NCBI RefSeq assembly: GCF_009371985.2
Contig: NZ_VIKU02000003.1
Span: forward strand, 434,001 to 498,000
Reading direction: 5' to 3'
Source of the DNA: Pelagihabitans pacificus
GTDB lineage: Bacteria; Bacteroidota; Bacteroidia; Flavobacteriales; Flavobacteriaceae
DNA length: 64,000 nucleotides
In this document: piece by piece, positions 50,448-59,213 of the stretch
Layout of the letters: each line of letters begins with the position of its first letter
Position numbering within the stretch: the first letter of the stretch is position 1
The notes under the pieces: model-generated
What the model was told of the DNA's origin: nothing
Databases searched by the model: none
The model's input: only the letters and a program-made list of their open reading frames with translations
Position numbers and translations under genes: made by a program

Positions 50448-51208
50448 TAAAAATGGAACTCAAGGAATTTTTGGAAGCTAAGGTGTTGCAATACAATCAT
50501 CCCCGGTTTTTGGAGAGCGACCCGATTCAAATTCCCCATCGATTTTCGGGTAAGGAGGATATAGAGATCAGTGCCTTTCTCACTGCTACCATTGCCTGGG
50601 GAAATCGAAAAAGTATCATCAACAATGCATCCCGATTGATGCAACTGATGGACTCGGCACCAATGGAGTTCGTATCAAATTACGAAGCCCATGACCTGGA
50701 AAAACTTTTAGGCTTCGTACACAGGACCTTCAATGGCGAAGACTTGGTTTATTTTGTCAAGAGCCTCAGGAATATCTATCAAAATCACGGGGGGTTGGAA
50801 GCCTTATTCGCCAAAACCCAACAAAAAGATTCGGTACAAGCGGCTATTTCAAATTTTAAGGAAGTCTTTTTTGAATTGCCCCATTTACATCGAACTACCA
50901 AACACATTAGCGACCCATTGAAGGGTTCTGCCGCCAAACGCATTAATATGTTTTTACGATGGATGGTGCGTGATGCCACCACAGGAGTCGATTTTGGTCT
51001 ATGGAAGCAAATCGACCCCTCGCAACTCTCCTGTCCCTTGGATGTACATTCCGGCAATGTCGCCAGAAAGCTCAAACTACTGCAAAGAAAGCAAAATGAC
51101 GCCAAGGCGGTCGTTGAACTTGACGGAAACCTTCGCAAACTCGACCCTAAAGATCCCGTTAAATACGATTTCGCGCTATTTGGGCTAGGCGTTTTTGAGA
51201 AATTTTGA
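50444..51208 (+). CDS. TIGR02757-family protein
   Basis: 254 aa from ATG 50444 (overlapping the CPBP stop, ATGA) or ATG 50453. Family signatures: DPIQIPHRFSGKEDIEISAFLTATIAWGNRKSIINNASRLMQLMD, FVHRTFNGEDLVYFV and CPLDVHSGNVARKLKLLQRKQNDAKAVVELDGNLRKLDPKDPVKYDFALFGLGV. A helical protein distantly resembling helix-hairpin-helix DNA glycosylases. Function unknown. Translationally coupled to the protease gene. Confidence 0.88.
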   Translation: MIKMELKEFLEAKVLQYNHPRFLESDPIQIPHRFSGKEDIEISAFLTATIAWGNRKSIINNASRLMQLMDSAPMEFVSNYEAHDLEKLLGFVHRTFNGEDLVYFVKSLRNIYQNHGGLEALFAKTQQKDSVQAAISNFKEVFFELPHLHRTTKHISDPLKGSAAKRINMFLRWMVRDATTGVDFGLWKQIDPSQLSCPLDVHSGNVARKLKLLQRKQNDAKAVVELDGNLRKLDPKDPVKYDFALFGLGVFEKF

Positions 51209-51210
51209 TT

Positions 51211-53034
51211 CTACTCAAATTGTTGGTCCGTCAACGATTCCACAAAGGCAATAAGGGCACTGACTTCTACCGAACTCAAATTCAGGGAATCTGATGGCAA
51301 AGTTTGGTGAGGCACCTCCAAACCCATACCCTGGCCTCCCCCTACATTGTAAAAATTAATTACTTCCTCCAAGGTTTTATAAACGCCATTATGCATGTAA
51401 GGTGCGGTCAATTTGGTATTTCTTACAGTTGCAGTCTTGAAGAAAAATTTTTTTTCCTCCACCTTAAACGGATAATACTGTCCGTAATCGTCATCTAGAA
51501 CAGGGTGTGAAAAACTGGGGCTTTTGGGAACACCTAGGTTCTCGAACTCTGTCTCCATATATTTTGGGGGCACTGTTCCGTTAAAGGCTGGTGGAAAGTG
51601 GCAGGTGGCGCAGGCAGCTTTTCCCATGAATAGGTTGAATCCTAAAATCTCCTGGTCGGTCAATAGGTCTTCGGCATTTTGCATACTTCGGTCAAACTTG
51701 GAATCAAAAGGAGCCAAACTTCTGACAAACGTCGAAATCGCATTCCTCACGTTCAAATCTGTGACCTGACCATCGTACAGTAGTTCAAACTGTTCCTTGT
51801 ACTTTGGATTTTGCCTAACCCTTTCGCCCATCGTATTCAAGTCCAAATGAAATTCATTTTCATTGTTTACCACACTTACGATTTGACCCTCCAGGCCATC
51901 GCCTCTACCGTCATAAAAAAATGAGGTCTGGTATACCGTGTAAGACAAGGTAGGTGTGTTTCTAAGAAGCTCGACCCCATTAGTACCCAGGGCCTTTTTA
52001 TAGCCATCTGTAAATGCCTTTTCCTTGACATGACAGGTTGCACAACTAATGGTTCCAGAGCTGGAAAGTGTTTTGTCGTTGAACAGTGCCTCTCCCAGAG
52101 CAACTCTTTCTTTGCTAATAGCTGGCGACCCGGGTAGTGAGAACATTTTGAGGTTAAAGAAGTCTTTTGCAAAAAGGTTTTCGGATTTTGGGTTCAGAGG
52201 TCTTGAGGTATTCAATGCTATACCCCAATCCTTTGCCGTGGCCTTGATAAGCTTCAACTGTTCGTTGGTGTGCTTTTTGATAAATCGATATCGGTCAAAA
52301 GTATCAAAAGCACCCTCTCCAAGACTGGCGATGGTAGCATCTATTTCCGAAATCCATTTCTCGTATAATGTCCCGTCGGCAAAGGCGGGCCTGTAAATCT
52401 TGATTACTTCTTTGATAGACTCGTAGTTATAAGAGGCTTCATTCAAAGAATTGGCCAAGACTGGGGAATCGAAACCGGTAATCCCCTTTGTTGCAATATT
52501 GATTATAGCATCCCGGACCATTTTTAAATGATGCCTATCTCTCTGGTTGTAAAGGCTGTGGTTTTTTCGGATATACGGTATCCGTGCTTGCAAATACGAT
52601 ACTACGTTGTGTAATTCCTTTTTTGAAAATTCATCCTCCCCAAAAAGAAGCTCCTCCAATACCTGATAACTTTTGGGTTTGAGTTTTTTGATATCGGTAT
52701 AATCGTCAATCTCGATCTTTAAAAGATTTGGCGCATTCATGGAAAGATAATTTTCATAATCGTAGGCAATGAGCATAGGCTCGGCTCTTTTGTACCACTC
52801 CCTGCTCTTCAGAAAATTTGCTTTATTGACCTCTATTGAAAGCGTAGTATCCAACTTATGTATATAGTGGGCAGCGCTATCCAATGTCTGAAAGTAATGC
52901 ATCCGGATATCTTCATTGAACAGCGAGACCTGATTTGTGGTGACTTCTTTCTTAGGCTTTGGCTCCTTACCTATGCAAGAAACAAGGATAAACAACAGTA
53001 GAAAAAGAGAATTTATGGGGGCAAATGTTTTCAC
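51211..53034 (-). CDS. imelysin-like / di-heme cytochrome c peroxidase fusion lipoprotein
   Basis: 607 aa from GTG 53034, chosen because a terminator (53057-53083) lies between that codon and the longer ATG at 53100. Lipobox FILVSCIG (Cys20). Residues ~40-270 resemble an imelysin-type helical domain (KANFLKSREWYKRAEPMLIAYDYE, SYQVLEELLFGEDEF). The MauG/CcpA domain has heme motifs CATCH at 331-335 and 475-479, with the FTDGYKKALGTNGVELLRNTPTL and NFYNVGGGQG segments. It reduces peroxide or oxidises a partner in the periplasm. Downstream of, but terminator-separated from, the PhoX-like gene. Confidence 0.88.
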   Translation of the reverse strand: MKTFAPINSLFLLLFILVSCIGKEPKPKKEVTTNQVSLFNEDIRMHYFQTLDSAAHYIHKLDTTLSIEVNKANFLKSREWYKRAEPMLIAYDYENYLSMNAPNLLKIEIDDYTDIKKLKPKSYQVLEELLFGEDEFSKKELHNVVSYLQARIPYIRKNHSLYNQRDRHHLKMVRDAIINIATKGITGFDSPVLANSLNEASYNYESIKEVIKIYRPAFADGTLYEKWISEIDATIASLGEGAFDTFDRYRFIKKHTNEQLKLIKATAKDWGIALNTSRPLNPKSENLFAKDFFNLKMFSLPGSPAISKERVALGEALFNDKTLSSSGTISCATCHVKEKAFTDGYKKALGTNGVELLRNTPTLSYTVYQTSFFYDGRGDGLEGQIVSVVNNENEFHLDLNTMGERVRQNPKYKEQFELLYDGQVTDLNVRNAISTFVRSLAPFDSKFDRSMQNAEDLLTDQEILGFNLFMGKAACATCHFPPAFNGTVPPKYMETEFENLGVPKSPSFSHPVLDDDYGQYYPFKVEEKKFFFKTATVRNTKLTAPYMHNGVYKTLEEVINFYNVGGGQGMGLEVPHQTLPSDSLNLSSVEVSALIAFVESLTDQQFE

Positions 53035-53056
53035 GATAACAATAATTTTTAGGTTT

Positions 53057-53083
53057 AAAAAAAGGTTTCCAAATTTGGAAACC
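53057..53083 (-). terminator. rho-independent terminator after the PhoX-like gene
   Basis: Perfect palindrome GGTTTCCAAATTTGGAAACC (53064-53083) followed on the minus strand by seven T. It follows the PhoX-like stop by 23 bases. Confidence 0.88.
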
Positions 53084-53106
53084 CTTTCTACACTGGACAT
53101 TTAATA

Positions 53107-54717
53107 CTATCTGGGAAGTCCGGTTAGTTTGAACAGAAAAGAACCTTCTAGCCGTGACAAGCTCTCATCTATGGCCGTAGGATCTACAAATTTTCTACCA
53201 TCTGCCCTTATAGCTGTTTCGGGTGTGGTTTCAAAGTTCCAACCATGAACTTGGGCGCCCCCCAAGAAGGTTGGTTCACTGGCACCAATAATGTCGGTCA
53301 CATCAATAAGGCCTGTAATCTCCCAGTAGTTGGTAGTAGTTCCAATCCCTAGGGAAGCCGCTAGTTCTTGATTACACTCCATCACTTCGGCCAAGGTACC
53401 GGCATTGATATCGTATTGCCACAATTTCGCATATCCCTGTATGTCAGGATTAAATTCAGCATAGCCATTAGGGTCTTCCTGTATATAAACGTAGTTTTCT
53501 GTAACTAAAATATTATCCGGGGAATGCATACCGTCACCGATACCTCCTTCCGCATCGCCATCTACAACAACCGAAAGGGTAGCGTCTCCTATGGGATCAT
53601 CCGGATTCAACTCTAGCCTGTAGACTCTTCCAAAAGTGGTTCCTCTGTTCGCCAAATCAGGATTGTCGGGCCTTCTTCGCCCTGTTGCATTGAAAAATAC
53701 GGTCCTATTATTTTCCGCCGAACCCCTTCTCCAATCGATGTCCTCAATTCTTTGAAAACCAATAGCTACAGAATCAATGGCCTCTTGGTTAAGCTCGTTT
53801 ATCGTTCGTTCGTTCACTTTCACCCATTCTACTTCGTAGGTATTGCCTTCTATCATCCCCATTTCGAATTTAAGGCCACCCCCACCGATAGCGGTTTCTG
53901 TGGTGTCTTTCCCCCGGAGTACGTATAAATCACCTCCATTTAAGTCTCCAAGCCCTCCTACATACATGGCAAAGTGCGCCTCGGGATATGTATTGTTACT
54001 ATCATCGTCACCCATGAAAACCACGGTTTGTCCGGGATAAGCATTCTTACCGATAACGACGGCATTTTCAGTAGACCATTCCCCAAGGGCGGGAAGTCGA
54101 TCCGCCTCTACCCTATCATCCGTGGAACGAAACGGATTTATTCTGTAAACACCTTTGGCATTGCCGCCCCACTCACCACCTGAAAGGTACAAAGGCCCAA
54201 AACCATGCTCTTCAACGGTTACTGATGATCCGGAACACTGGGCAGTGAAGGCCGTTGCTGTCGCATTCACGATGTAATCCCCTTCCAAAGGTTCTAAAGA
54301 GGAATTCATGGTGATTCGTGCAATGGAGTAGTCAGACTCCAAATTATTAATAAACGCAAAGGTTCCATTACGATTCGGATAAAGCGCCGCCCCATCCATA
54401 AATGAACCATAGACAAAAGTAGAGTCGGATGGTAGAATATCGGTAGAGGTCATAATCATTTTCAATTCCGCACTACCGGCGAACTGGCCTTTGAGTTCAA
54501 AAACATCATCGGGTACTACCGAGAATGTTAGTGGAGTAAGTTCTTCTAGGGTCAAATCCAAACCATCCTCCCCGTCTTGTCCGTCTAACCCATCTCTGCC
54601 ATCCACACCATCGACACCGTCGACACCATCCAATCCGTCCTCTCCATCACAACTATGGAATCCAATTCCCAAACAAGTTATTAGGAATACCTTTAAAAGT
54701 AATTTTCTCGTAATCAT
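53107..54717 (-). CDS. PhoX-like (DUF839) lipoprotein with a collagen-like GxD stretch
   Basis: 536 aa. Lipobox IGFHSCDGE (Cys23). Ten consecutive Gly-x-Asp triplets follow at about residues 25-54 (x = E, L, V, R, Q), a collagen-like linker able to trimerise or bind Ca2+. The remaining ~470 residues resemble a PhoX/DUF839 beta-propeller: ALGEWSTENAVVIG, GDGMHSPDNILVTENYVYIQEDPNGYAEFN and LGGAQVHGWNFE with the acidic metal-binding surface. Could be a Ca-dependent phosphatase or diesterase at the cell surface; catalytic identity not certain. Confidence 0.82.
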   Translation of the reverse strand: MITRKLLLKVFLITCLGIGFHSCDGEDGLDGVDGVDGVDGRDGLDGQDGEDGLDLTLEELTPLTFSVVPDDVFELKGQFAGSAELKMIMTSTDILPSDSTFVYGSFMDGAALYPNRNGTFAFINNLESDYSIARITMNSSLEPLEGDYIVNATATAFTAQCSGSSVTVEEHGFGPLYLSGGEWGGNAKGVYRINPFRSTDDRVEADRLPALGEWSTENAVVIGKNAYPGQTVVFMGDDDSNNTYPEAHFAMYVGGLGDLNGGDLYVLRGKDTTETAIGGGGLKFEMGMIEGNTYEVEWVKVNERTINELNQEAIDSVAIGFQRIEDIDWRRGSAENNRTVFFNATGRRRPDNPDLANRGTTFGRVYRLELNPDDPIGDATLSVVVDGDAEGGIGDGMHSPDNILVTENYVYIQEDPNGYAEFNPDIQGYAKLWQYDINAGTLAEVMECNQELAASLGIGTTTNYWEITGLIDVTDIIGASEPTFLGGAQVHGWNFETTPETAIRADGRKFVDPTAIDESLSRLEGSFLFKLTGLPR

Positions 54718-55053
54718 ACTAGTTCTGTTTTTTAGGTTATCAATTATGTTACCAAAACTAGAGACCGTTTCTTAGGCCAGTGTTACTTACATATTGTTAA
54801 AGAATTAGGCCTACTTTAAAAAATAGTTACTAGGTAAAATTTGAATGAATTTAGCGTAAGCTCACCCTTATCTAAATGTTAAGTATTTGATTATTAGTTA
54901 ATTATATAATCATGTTGTTGAATAGACTCTGATAATTCCCTACTGCGCAACGGTATTGACACCTTGTTGGTAGTGGACAAAAGGACTTGAAAACCAGAAA
55001 GACTTTCAATGGAATTGCCTATTTTTAAAAAATGACTAATCCAAGTAACTCCG
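54718..55053. other. divergent intergenic region
   Basis: 336 bases between the PhoX-like gene (-) and the S10 peptidase gene (+). On the minus strand TAGTTTTG (54753-54760) fits TAnnTTTG and is a likely -7 box for the PhoX-like gene. No repeat or further gene was recognised. Confidence 0.45.
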
Positions 55054-56544
55054 ATGAAAAAAACGCTACTCACAGTAACCCTTACCTTACTGACACTCTC
55101 CGCTTCCCAAGCCCAAGAACGCAAACTTCCCGTCGATACCGTTGTGACCACCCAACACAGTGTAACCATCAACGGCACGCTTGTCAATTACACGGCCCAA
55201 ACGGGTACCCAACCCGTGTGGGACGAACACGGAAAACCTATCGCCTCTTTGCACTACACCTATTACACAAGGAATAACGTAAAAAACAGGGATGCAAGGC
55301 CGTTATTGATTTCCTTTAATGGGGGTCCAGGTTCGGGTTCGGTGTGGATGCACCTGGCCTATACGGGCCCACGTATTCTCAAAATCGACGACGAAGGCTA
55401 TCCCGTGCAACCCTATGGGGTAAAGCAAAACCCATTTTCGGTGTTGGATGTCACCGATATCGTTTACGTAAATCCTGCCAATACCGGTTATTCCAGGACC
55501 ATCCCCGAAAGTGGGGAAGAAGTAGACCGCAAAAAGTTTTTTGGCATCAATGCCGATGTCAAATACCTGGCCGAGTGGCTCAACACCTTTGTAACGCGTA
55601 ACAATCGATGGCGCTCCCCGAAATATATCATAGGTGAGAGTTACGGGGGTACCCGGGTCATGGGACTTTCACTGGCATTACAAGACCAGCAATGGATGTA
55701 CTTAAATGGAGTCATTATGGTGTCACCGGCCGATTACAAGGTAATCCGCCAGGACGGACCTGTTTCCGATGCGCTGAACCTCCCCTACTACACCGCTGCG
55801 GCTTGGCATCACAAAGCGTTGCCTGCTGCGCTACAGCAAAAAGACTTGCTTGAAATCCTTCCCGAATCGGAGGAATATACCATTAACACCCTGATTCCCG
55901 CTCTGGCCAAGGGTTGGAATATTTCGGATAACGAAAAGAAGGCCGTAGCCGAAAAAATGGCCTACTATTCCGGCTTATCCGCAAATGAAATAATCGATCA
56001 AAATTTGGTGGTACCAACACGTTATTTTTGGAAGCATCTTTTGAAAGGGAAAGGCGGCTATAATGTTGGCCGTCTCGACAGCCGCTATTTGGGTATCGAT
56101 CGCCAATTGTTCGGGGAAGGGCCCGACTATAGCGCTGAACTGACCTCCTGGCTTCACAGCTTTACCCCCGCTATCAACTATTATTTACAGGAGGAATTAA
56201 AATTTAAGACCGATATCAAATATAATATGTTCGGCCCTGTGAGGCCTTGGGACAATAGTGATGATGAAACGAGAGACAATCTCCGCCAGGCCATGGCACA
56301 GAATCCGTACTTGAACGTTTTGGTACAGAGCGGTTATTACGACGGTGCTACGACCTATTTCAATGCCAAATACACCATGTGGCAGGTGGATCCAAGTGGA
56401 AGAATGAAAGACCGTTTTGAATTCAAGGGGTACCGAAGCGGGCACATGATGTACTTACGGCGCGAAGACCTGGAGAATGCCAACAATGATCTCCGCGACT
56501 TTATCAAACGGACCATGGCGAACGGGAAAAGCGCCAAGTACTAG
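55054..56544 (+). CDS. S10-family serine carboxypeptidase-like protein
   Basis: 496 aa with signal peptide (residues 1-21, ending SQAQE). Oxyanion-hole motif FNGGPGSGSVWMH (90-99), TGYSR, nucleophile GESYGGT (Ser196), and a C-terminal YDGATTYFNAKYTMWQV / KGYRSGHMMYLR carrying the Asp and His. Catalytic triad therefore complete. Releases C-terminal residues from peptides in the periplasm. Followed 67 bases later by an unknown lipoprotein gene. Confidence 0.93.
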   Translation: MKKTLLTVTLTLLTLSASQAQERKLPVDTVVTTQHSVTINGTLVNYTAQTGTQPVWDEHGKPIASLHYTYYTRNNVKNRDARPLLISFNGGPGSGSVWMHLAYTGPRILKIDDEGYPVQPYGVKQNPFSVLDVTDIVYVNPANTGYSRTIPESGEEVDRKKFFGINADVKYLAEWLNTFVTRNNRWRSPKYIIGESYGGTRVMGLSLALQDQQWMYLNGVIMVSPADYKVIRQDGPVSDALNLPYYTAAAWHHKALPAALQQKDLLEILPESEEYTINTLIPALAKGWNISDNEKKAVAEKMAYYSGLSANEIIDQNLVVPTRYFWKHLLKGKGGYNVGRLDSRYLGIDRQLFGEGPDYSAELTSWLHSFTPAINYYLQEELKFKTDIKYNMFGPVRPWDNSDDETRDNLRQAMAQNPYLNVLVQSGYYDGATTYFNAKYTMWQVDPSGRMKDRFEFKGYRSGHMMYLRREDLENANNDLRDFIKRTMANGKSAKY

Positions 56545-56611
56545 ATGGTAATGCCGGTATGCAATATCGAAAACAAAGCCTATAAAAACTCTTTGAAACA
56601 CCTCTCGCTAC

Positions 56612-57220
56612 GTGTATCAAGCAACAAACAATAGAACTTTGAAAACAAAGACAAGTATTATTGCGATGGCCTCATTATTAAGTTTGGCGACCAGTTGTGG
56701 GCAAGCCATTCCCTCAAAGGAATGGCAAATAAAAACGGCCGTTATGGCCGCGCCCGAGGAATATCGTGATGGGGCCAAAGTATACGGGTATGACAATGAC
56801 GGAAGTTTTACCACCTTGCGGGAAGGTAACAACGCCTACATCTGTCTGGCCGACGACCCCACGAAAGAAGGGTTCTCCACTGCCGCCTATCATAAGGAAT
56901 TGGATGAATTCATGGCTCGTGGTAGGGAGTTAAAGGCAGAAGGAAAAGAAGGCCAAGAAATTTTTGATATTCGGGAAGCCGAGGTCAAAGCAGGTACCTT
57001 GAAAATGCCCGATAAGGCTACCCTTTGTGTTTTCAACGGAACGGTGCATCCGGAAACCAAGGAAATAGAAGATCCCTATGTACGCTATGTGTTCTATGTG
57101 CCATTTGCGACAGGGGAATCCACCGGACTCCCTACCACCCCGACCCCGCCAGGGCATGCCTGGTTGATGGATGCTGGCACGCATCGGGCCCATATAATGA
57201 TCACACCACCAAAGGAATAG
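56612..57220 (+). CDS. lipoprotein of unknown function
   Basis: 202 aa if started at GTG 56612; TTG 56639 gives a better lipoprotein signal (LKTKTSIIAMASLLSLATSC). The mature region contains MAAPEEYRDGAKVYGYDNDGSFTTLREGNNAYICLADDP, a charged helical middle and an ending PPGHAWLMDAGTHRAHIMITPP with several His. No family recognised. Periplasmic. Located between the S10 peptidase and CatA-type genes, all on the same strand, with a 37-base gap to the latter. Confidence 0.65.
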   Translation: MYQATNNRTLKTKTSIIAMASLLSLATSCGQAIPSKEWQIKTAVMAAPEEYRDGAKVYGYDNDGSFTTLREGNNAYICLADDPTKEGFSTAAYHKELDEFMARGRELKAEGKEGQEIFDIREAEVKAGTLKMPDKATLCVFNGTVHPETKEIEDPYVRYVFYVPFATGESTGLPTTPTPPGHAWLMDAGTHRAHIMITPPKE

Positions 57221-57257
57221 GAATGACGATTTTAATAACTACCCCCACAACGCTTAG

Positions 57258-57905
57258 ATGAAATCAATACATTTCACCAATCCACACCGTCGGAAGCATT
57301 TCGATTTTTTCAACGGGATGAACCACCCCCATTTCAACATTACGGCGAATGTGGATATCACACAACTACTACCATACTTAAAATCAAACGAACTCCCCAC
57401 TTCTTCGAGCATCGTTTATTTGATTGCAAAAGCGGCCAACGACATTCCAGAATTTCGATGGCGCATCCGGGATGGGGAAGTAGTGGAACACCAAAGTGTA
57501 CAACCTTCCTTTACCGTACCAACGGAGGAAACCGATGTCTTCAGTTTCTGCACTGTAGCGTATACCGCGGATGCGCGGATATTCATCGAAAACGCACAAA
57601 AACAAATAGCGGCAATGGGGACCAACCCCTCCTTCGAAGACGAGGAGCATCGCGATGACTATCTATTTTTATCAGCCTTTCCATGGGTGAGTTTTACGGG
57701 AATGCAGCACGCCATGCACTACCACCCCTGTGATAGTATACCCCGCATTAGCTGGGGAAAGTTTTTTGAACAAGACGGTAAGATTTGGATGCCCCTTTCG
57801 GTTCAGGTACACCATGCGGTCGTAGATGGCATCCACGTAGGCCGGTATTTTCAGTTGATGGAACAAATGGCGGCTTTACCAAGGAATTTTCTCGGGGCAA
57901 TTTGA
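57258..57905 (+). CDS. chloramphenicol acetyltransferase-like (CatA-type) protein
   Basis: 215 aa, normal for type A CAT. N-terminal HFDFFNGMNHPHFNITANVDITQLLPYLK, central FSFCTVAY and FPWVSFTGMQH, and the catalytic VQVHHAVVDGIHVGRYF with HHxxxDG at 185-191. Transfers acetyl from acetyl-CoA to chloramphenicol in tested relatives; for this chromosomal flavobacterial copy the natural substrate and any resistance are untested. No mobile signature flanks it; codon use matches neighbours. Confidence 0.88.
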   Translation: MKSIHFTNPHRRKHFDFFNGMNHPHFNITANVDITQLLPYLKSNELPTSSSIVYLIAKAANDIPEFRWRIRDGEVVEHQSVQPSFTVPTEETDVFSFCTVAYTADARIFIENAQKQIAAMGTNPSFEDEEHRDDYLFLSAFPWVSFTGMQHAMHYHPCDSIPRISWGKFFEQDGKIWMPLSVQVHHAVVDGIHVGRYFQLMEQMAALPRNFLGAI

Positions 57906-57954
57906 TGCTTGACAAACTATTTCCATATTTTAGACGACCACTTAACTACTTGGC

Positions 57955-58410
57955 ATGCAACCCAAATCATTCTTGAAGACACTAAAGTTCATACACACAT
58001 CATTTTTAATAGGGCTTGTTATCGTAACATTTTTTGCCTTCTGGCAACAAAACAGCTTTATTGCCGAAATGGATGCCGATGATTTCCTTATTTATGCGGT
58101 CCCGGTTCTAGCAGCAATCGGCTATTTCGTAAGTCAGTGGCTGTTTCAAAAAATGGTAAAAGGCATTGGAAAGGAAGAACCAATATCCAACAAATTGGGT
58201 GCGTACCGAACAGCTTCCATCATTAAGTATGCGTTAATCGAAGGTCCGGCCCTCTTTGCATCGGCCGCCTATTATTTGAACGGGAATGCACTGCATCTGG
58301 TCATTGGCATATTCATGGTTTTTTACTTATTCAGACAGCGCCCAAGTCGACAAAAAATAGAAACGGCCTTACCCTTGACCAGAGAGGAAAAAATGGGGTT
58401 GTTCGGGTAA
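57955..58410 (+). CDS. conserved membrane protein
   Basis: 151 aa with four spans (about 14-30, 45-62, 88-105 and 110-127) separated by a basic loop (QKMVKGIGKEEPISNKLGAYRTASIIKYALIEG). A short basic C-terminus follows (RQRPSRQK). The arrangement recurs in flavobacterial hypotheticals, but no named family is recognised. Function unknown. Confidence 0.7.
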   Translation: MQPKSFLKTLKFIHTSFLIGLVIVTFFAFWQQNSFIAEMDADDFLIYAVPVLAAIGYFVSQWLFQKMVKGIGKEEPISNKLGAYRTASIIKYALIEGPALFASAAYYLNGNALHLVIGIFMVFYLFRQRPSRQKIETALPLTREEKMGLFG

Positions 58411-58471
58411 TTTTATATCTTATGGTCCACTAATTGGGTATAGCGCTTTTAGCAACCATTAAAATACAAGA

Positions 58472-59161
58472 ATGAAAAAGATAAAATCTACCCTCCTATC
58501 CCTTTTCATCGGAACCGGTATGATCACGGGGGTATTCGCACAGGACTGGCCGAACCTCAAACAGTTTCAAAAAGACAATGAGAAGGTAGGCATGCCCAAA
58601 GAGGGGGAAAACAGGGTGGTGTTCATGGGCAATTCCATCACCATCGGCTGGCTGAACTCCCGACCCGAATTCTTTGAAGGAAAACCATATATCAACAGAG
58701 GTATCAGCGGACAGACAACACCCCAGATGTTGTTGCGCTTCCGACAGGATGTTATCGCCTTGAAACCAAAAGTAGTGGTTATCCTCGCAGGTACCAACGA
58801 CATTGCCGGAAACACGGGGCCCGCTACCTTGGAAATGATTGCCGATAACATCAAATCGATGGCCGAACTGGCCAATGCCAACGGTATCAAGGTAATCATT
58901 TCCTCTACCCTTCCCGCTTTCGACTACCCTTGGAAGCCGGGTATGGAACCTGGGAAGAAAATTGTCTCCTTAAATCAAATGCTAAAGGAATATAGCGAGA
59001 CGAACGGACATATATATCTGGATTACCATTCCGCCATGACCGATGAACGAAACGGTCTTCCCAAAAAATATGCGGAGGATGGGGTACACCCTACTATCGA
59101 GGGATATCAAGTAATGGAACCCATGGTCGAGCAGGCGATTCAAAAAGCACTATCCAACTGA
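58472..59161 (+). CDS. SGNH/GDSL-family hydrolase
   Basis: 229 aa with signal peptide (ending VFAQD). Block I VVFMGNSITIGW with the nucleophile Ser55 (GNS in place of GDS), block III LAGTNDIAG (106-109 GTND) and block V EDGVHPT with Asp202 and His205. Block II Gly in NRGISGQTT. Likely a carbohydrate esterase or lysophospholipase-type enzyme in the periplasm; acetylated polysaccharide is a reasonable substrate given the neighbouring sulfatase. Confidence 0.92.
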   Translation: MKKIKSTLLSLFIGTGMITGVFAQDWPNLKQFQKDNEKVGMPKEGENRVVFMGNSITIGWLNSRPEFFEGKPYINRGISGQTTPQMLLRFRQDVIALKPKVVVILAGTNDIAGNTGPATLEMIADNIKSMAELANANGIKVIISSTLPAFDYPWKPGMEPGKKIVSLNQMLKEYSETNGHIYLDYHSAMTDERNGLPKKYAEDGVHPTIEGYQVMEPMVEQAIQKALSN

Positions 59162-59213
59162 GTGTGCGGGCTATTTTTTATTTATTATCCATATCTTCGA
59201 TGTCAAATCCGCA

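Noticed and set aside
57258-57905. CatA-type gene as a recently acquired resistance cassette
   Set aside because: No attC-like end, IS or composition change flanks it, unlike the accessory half.
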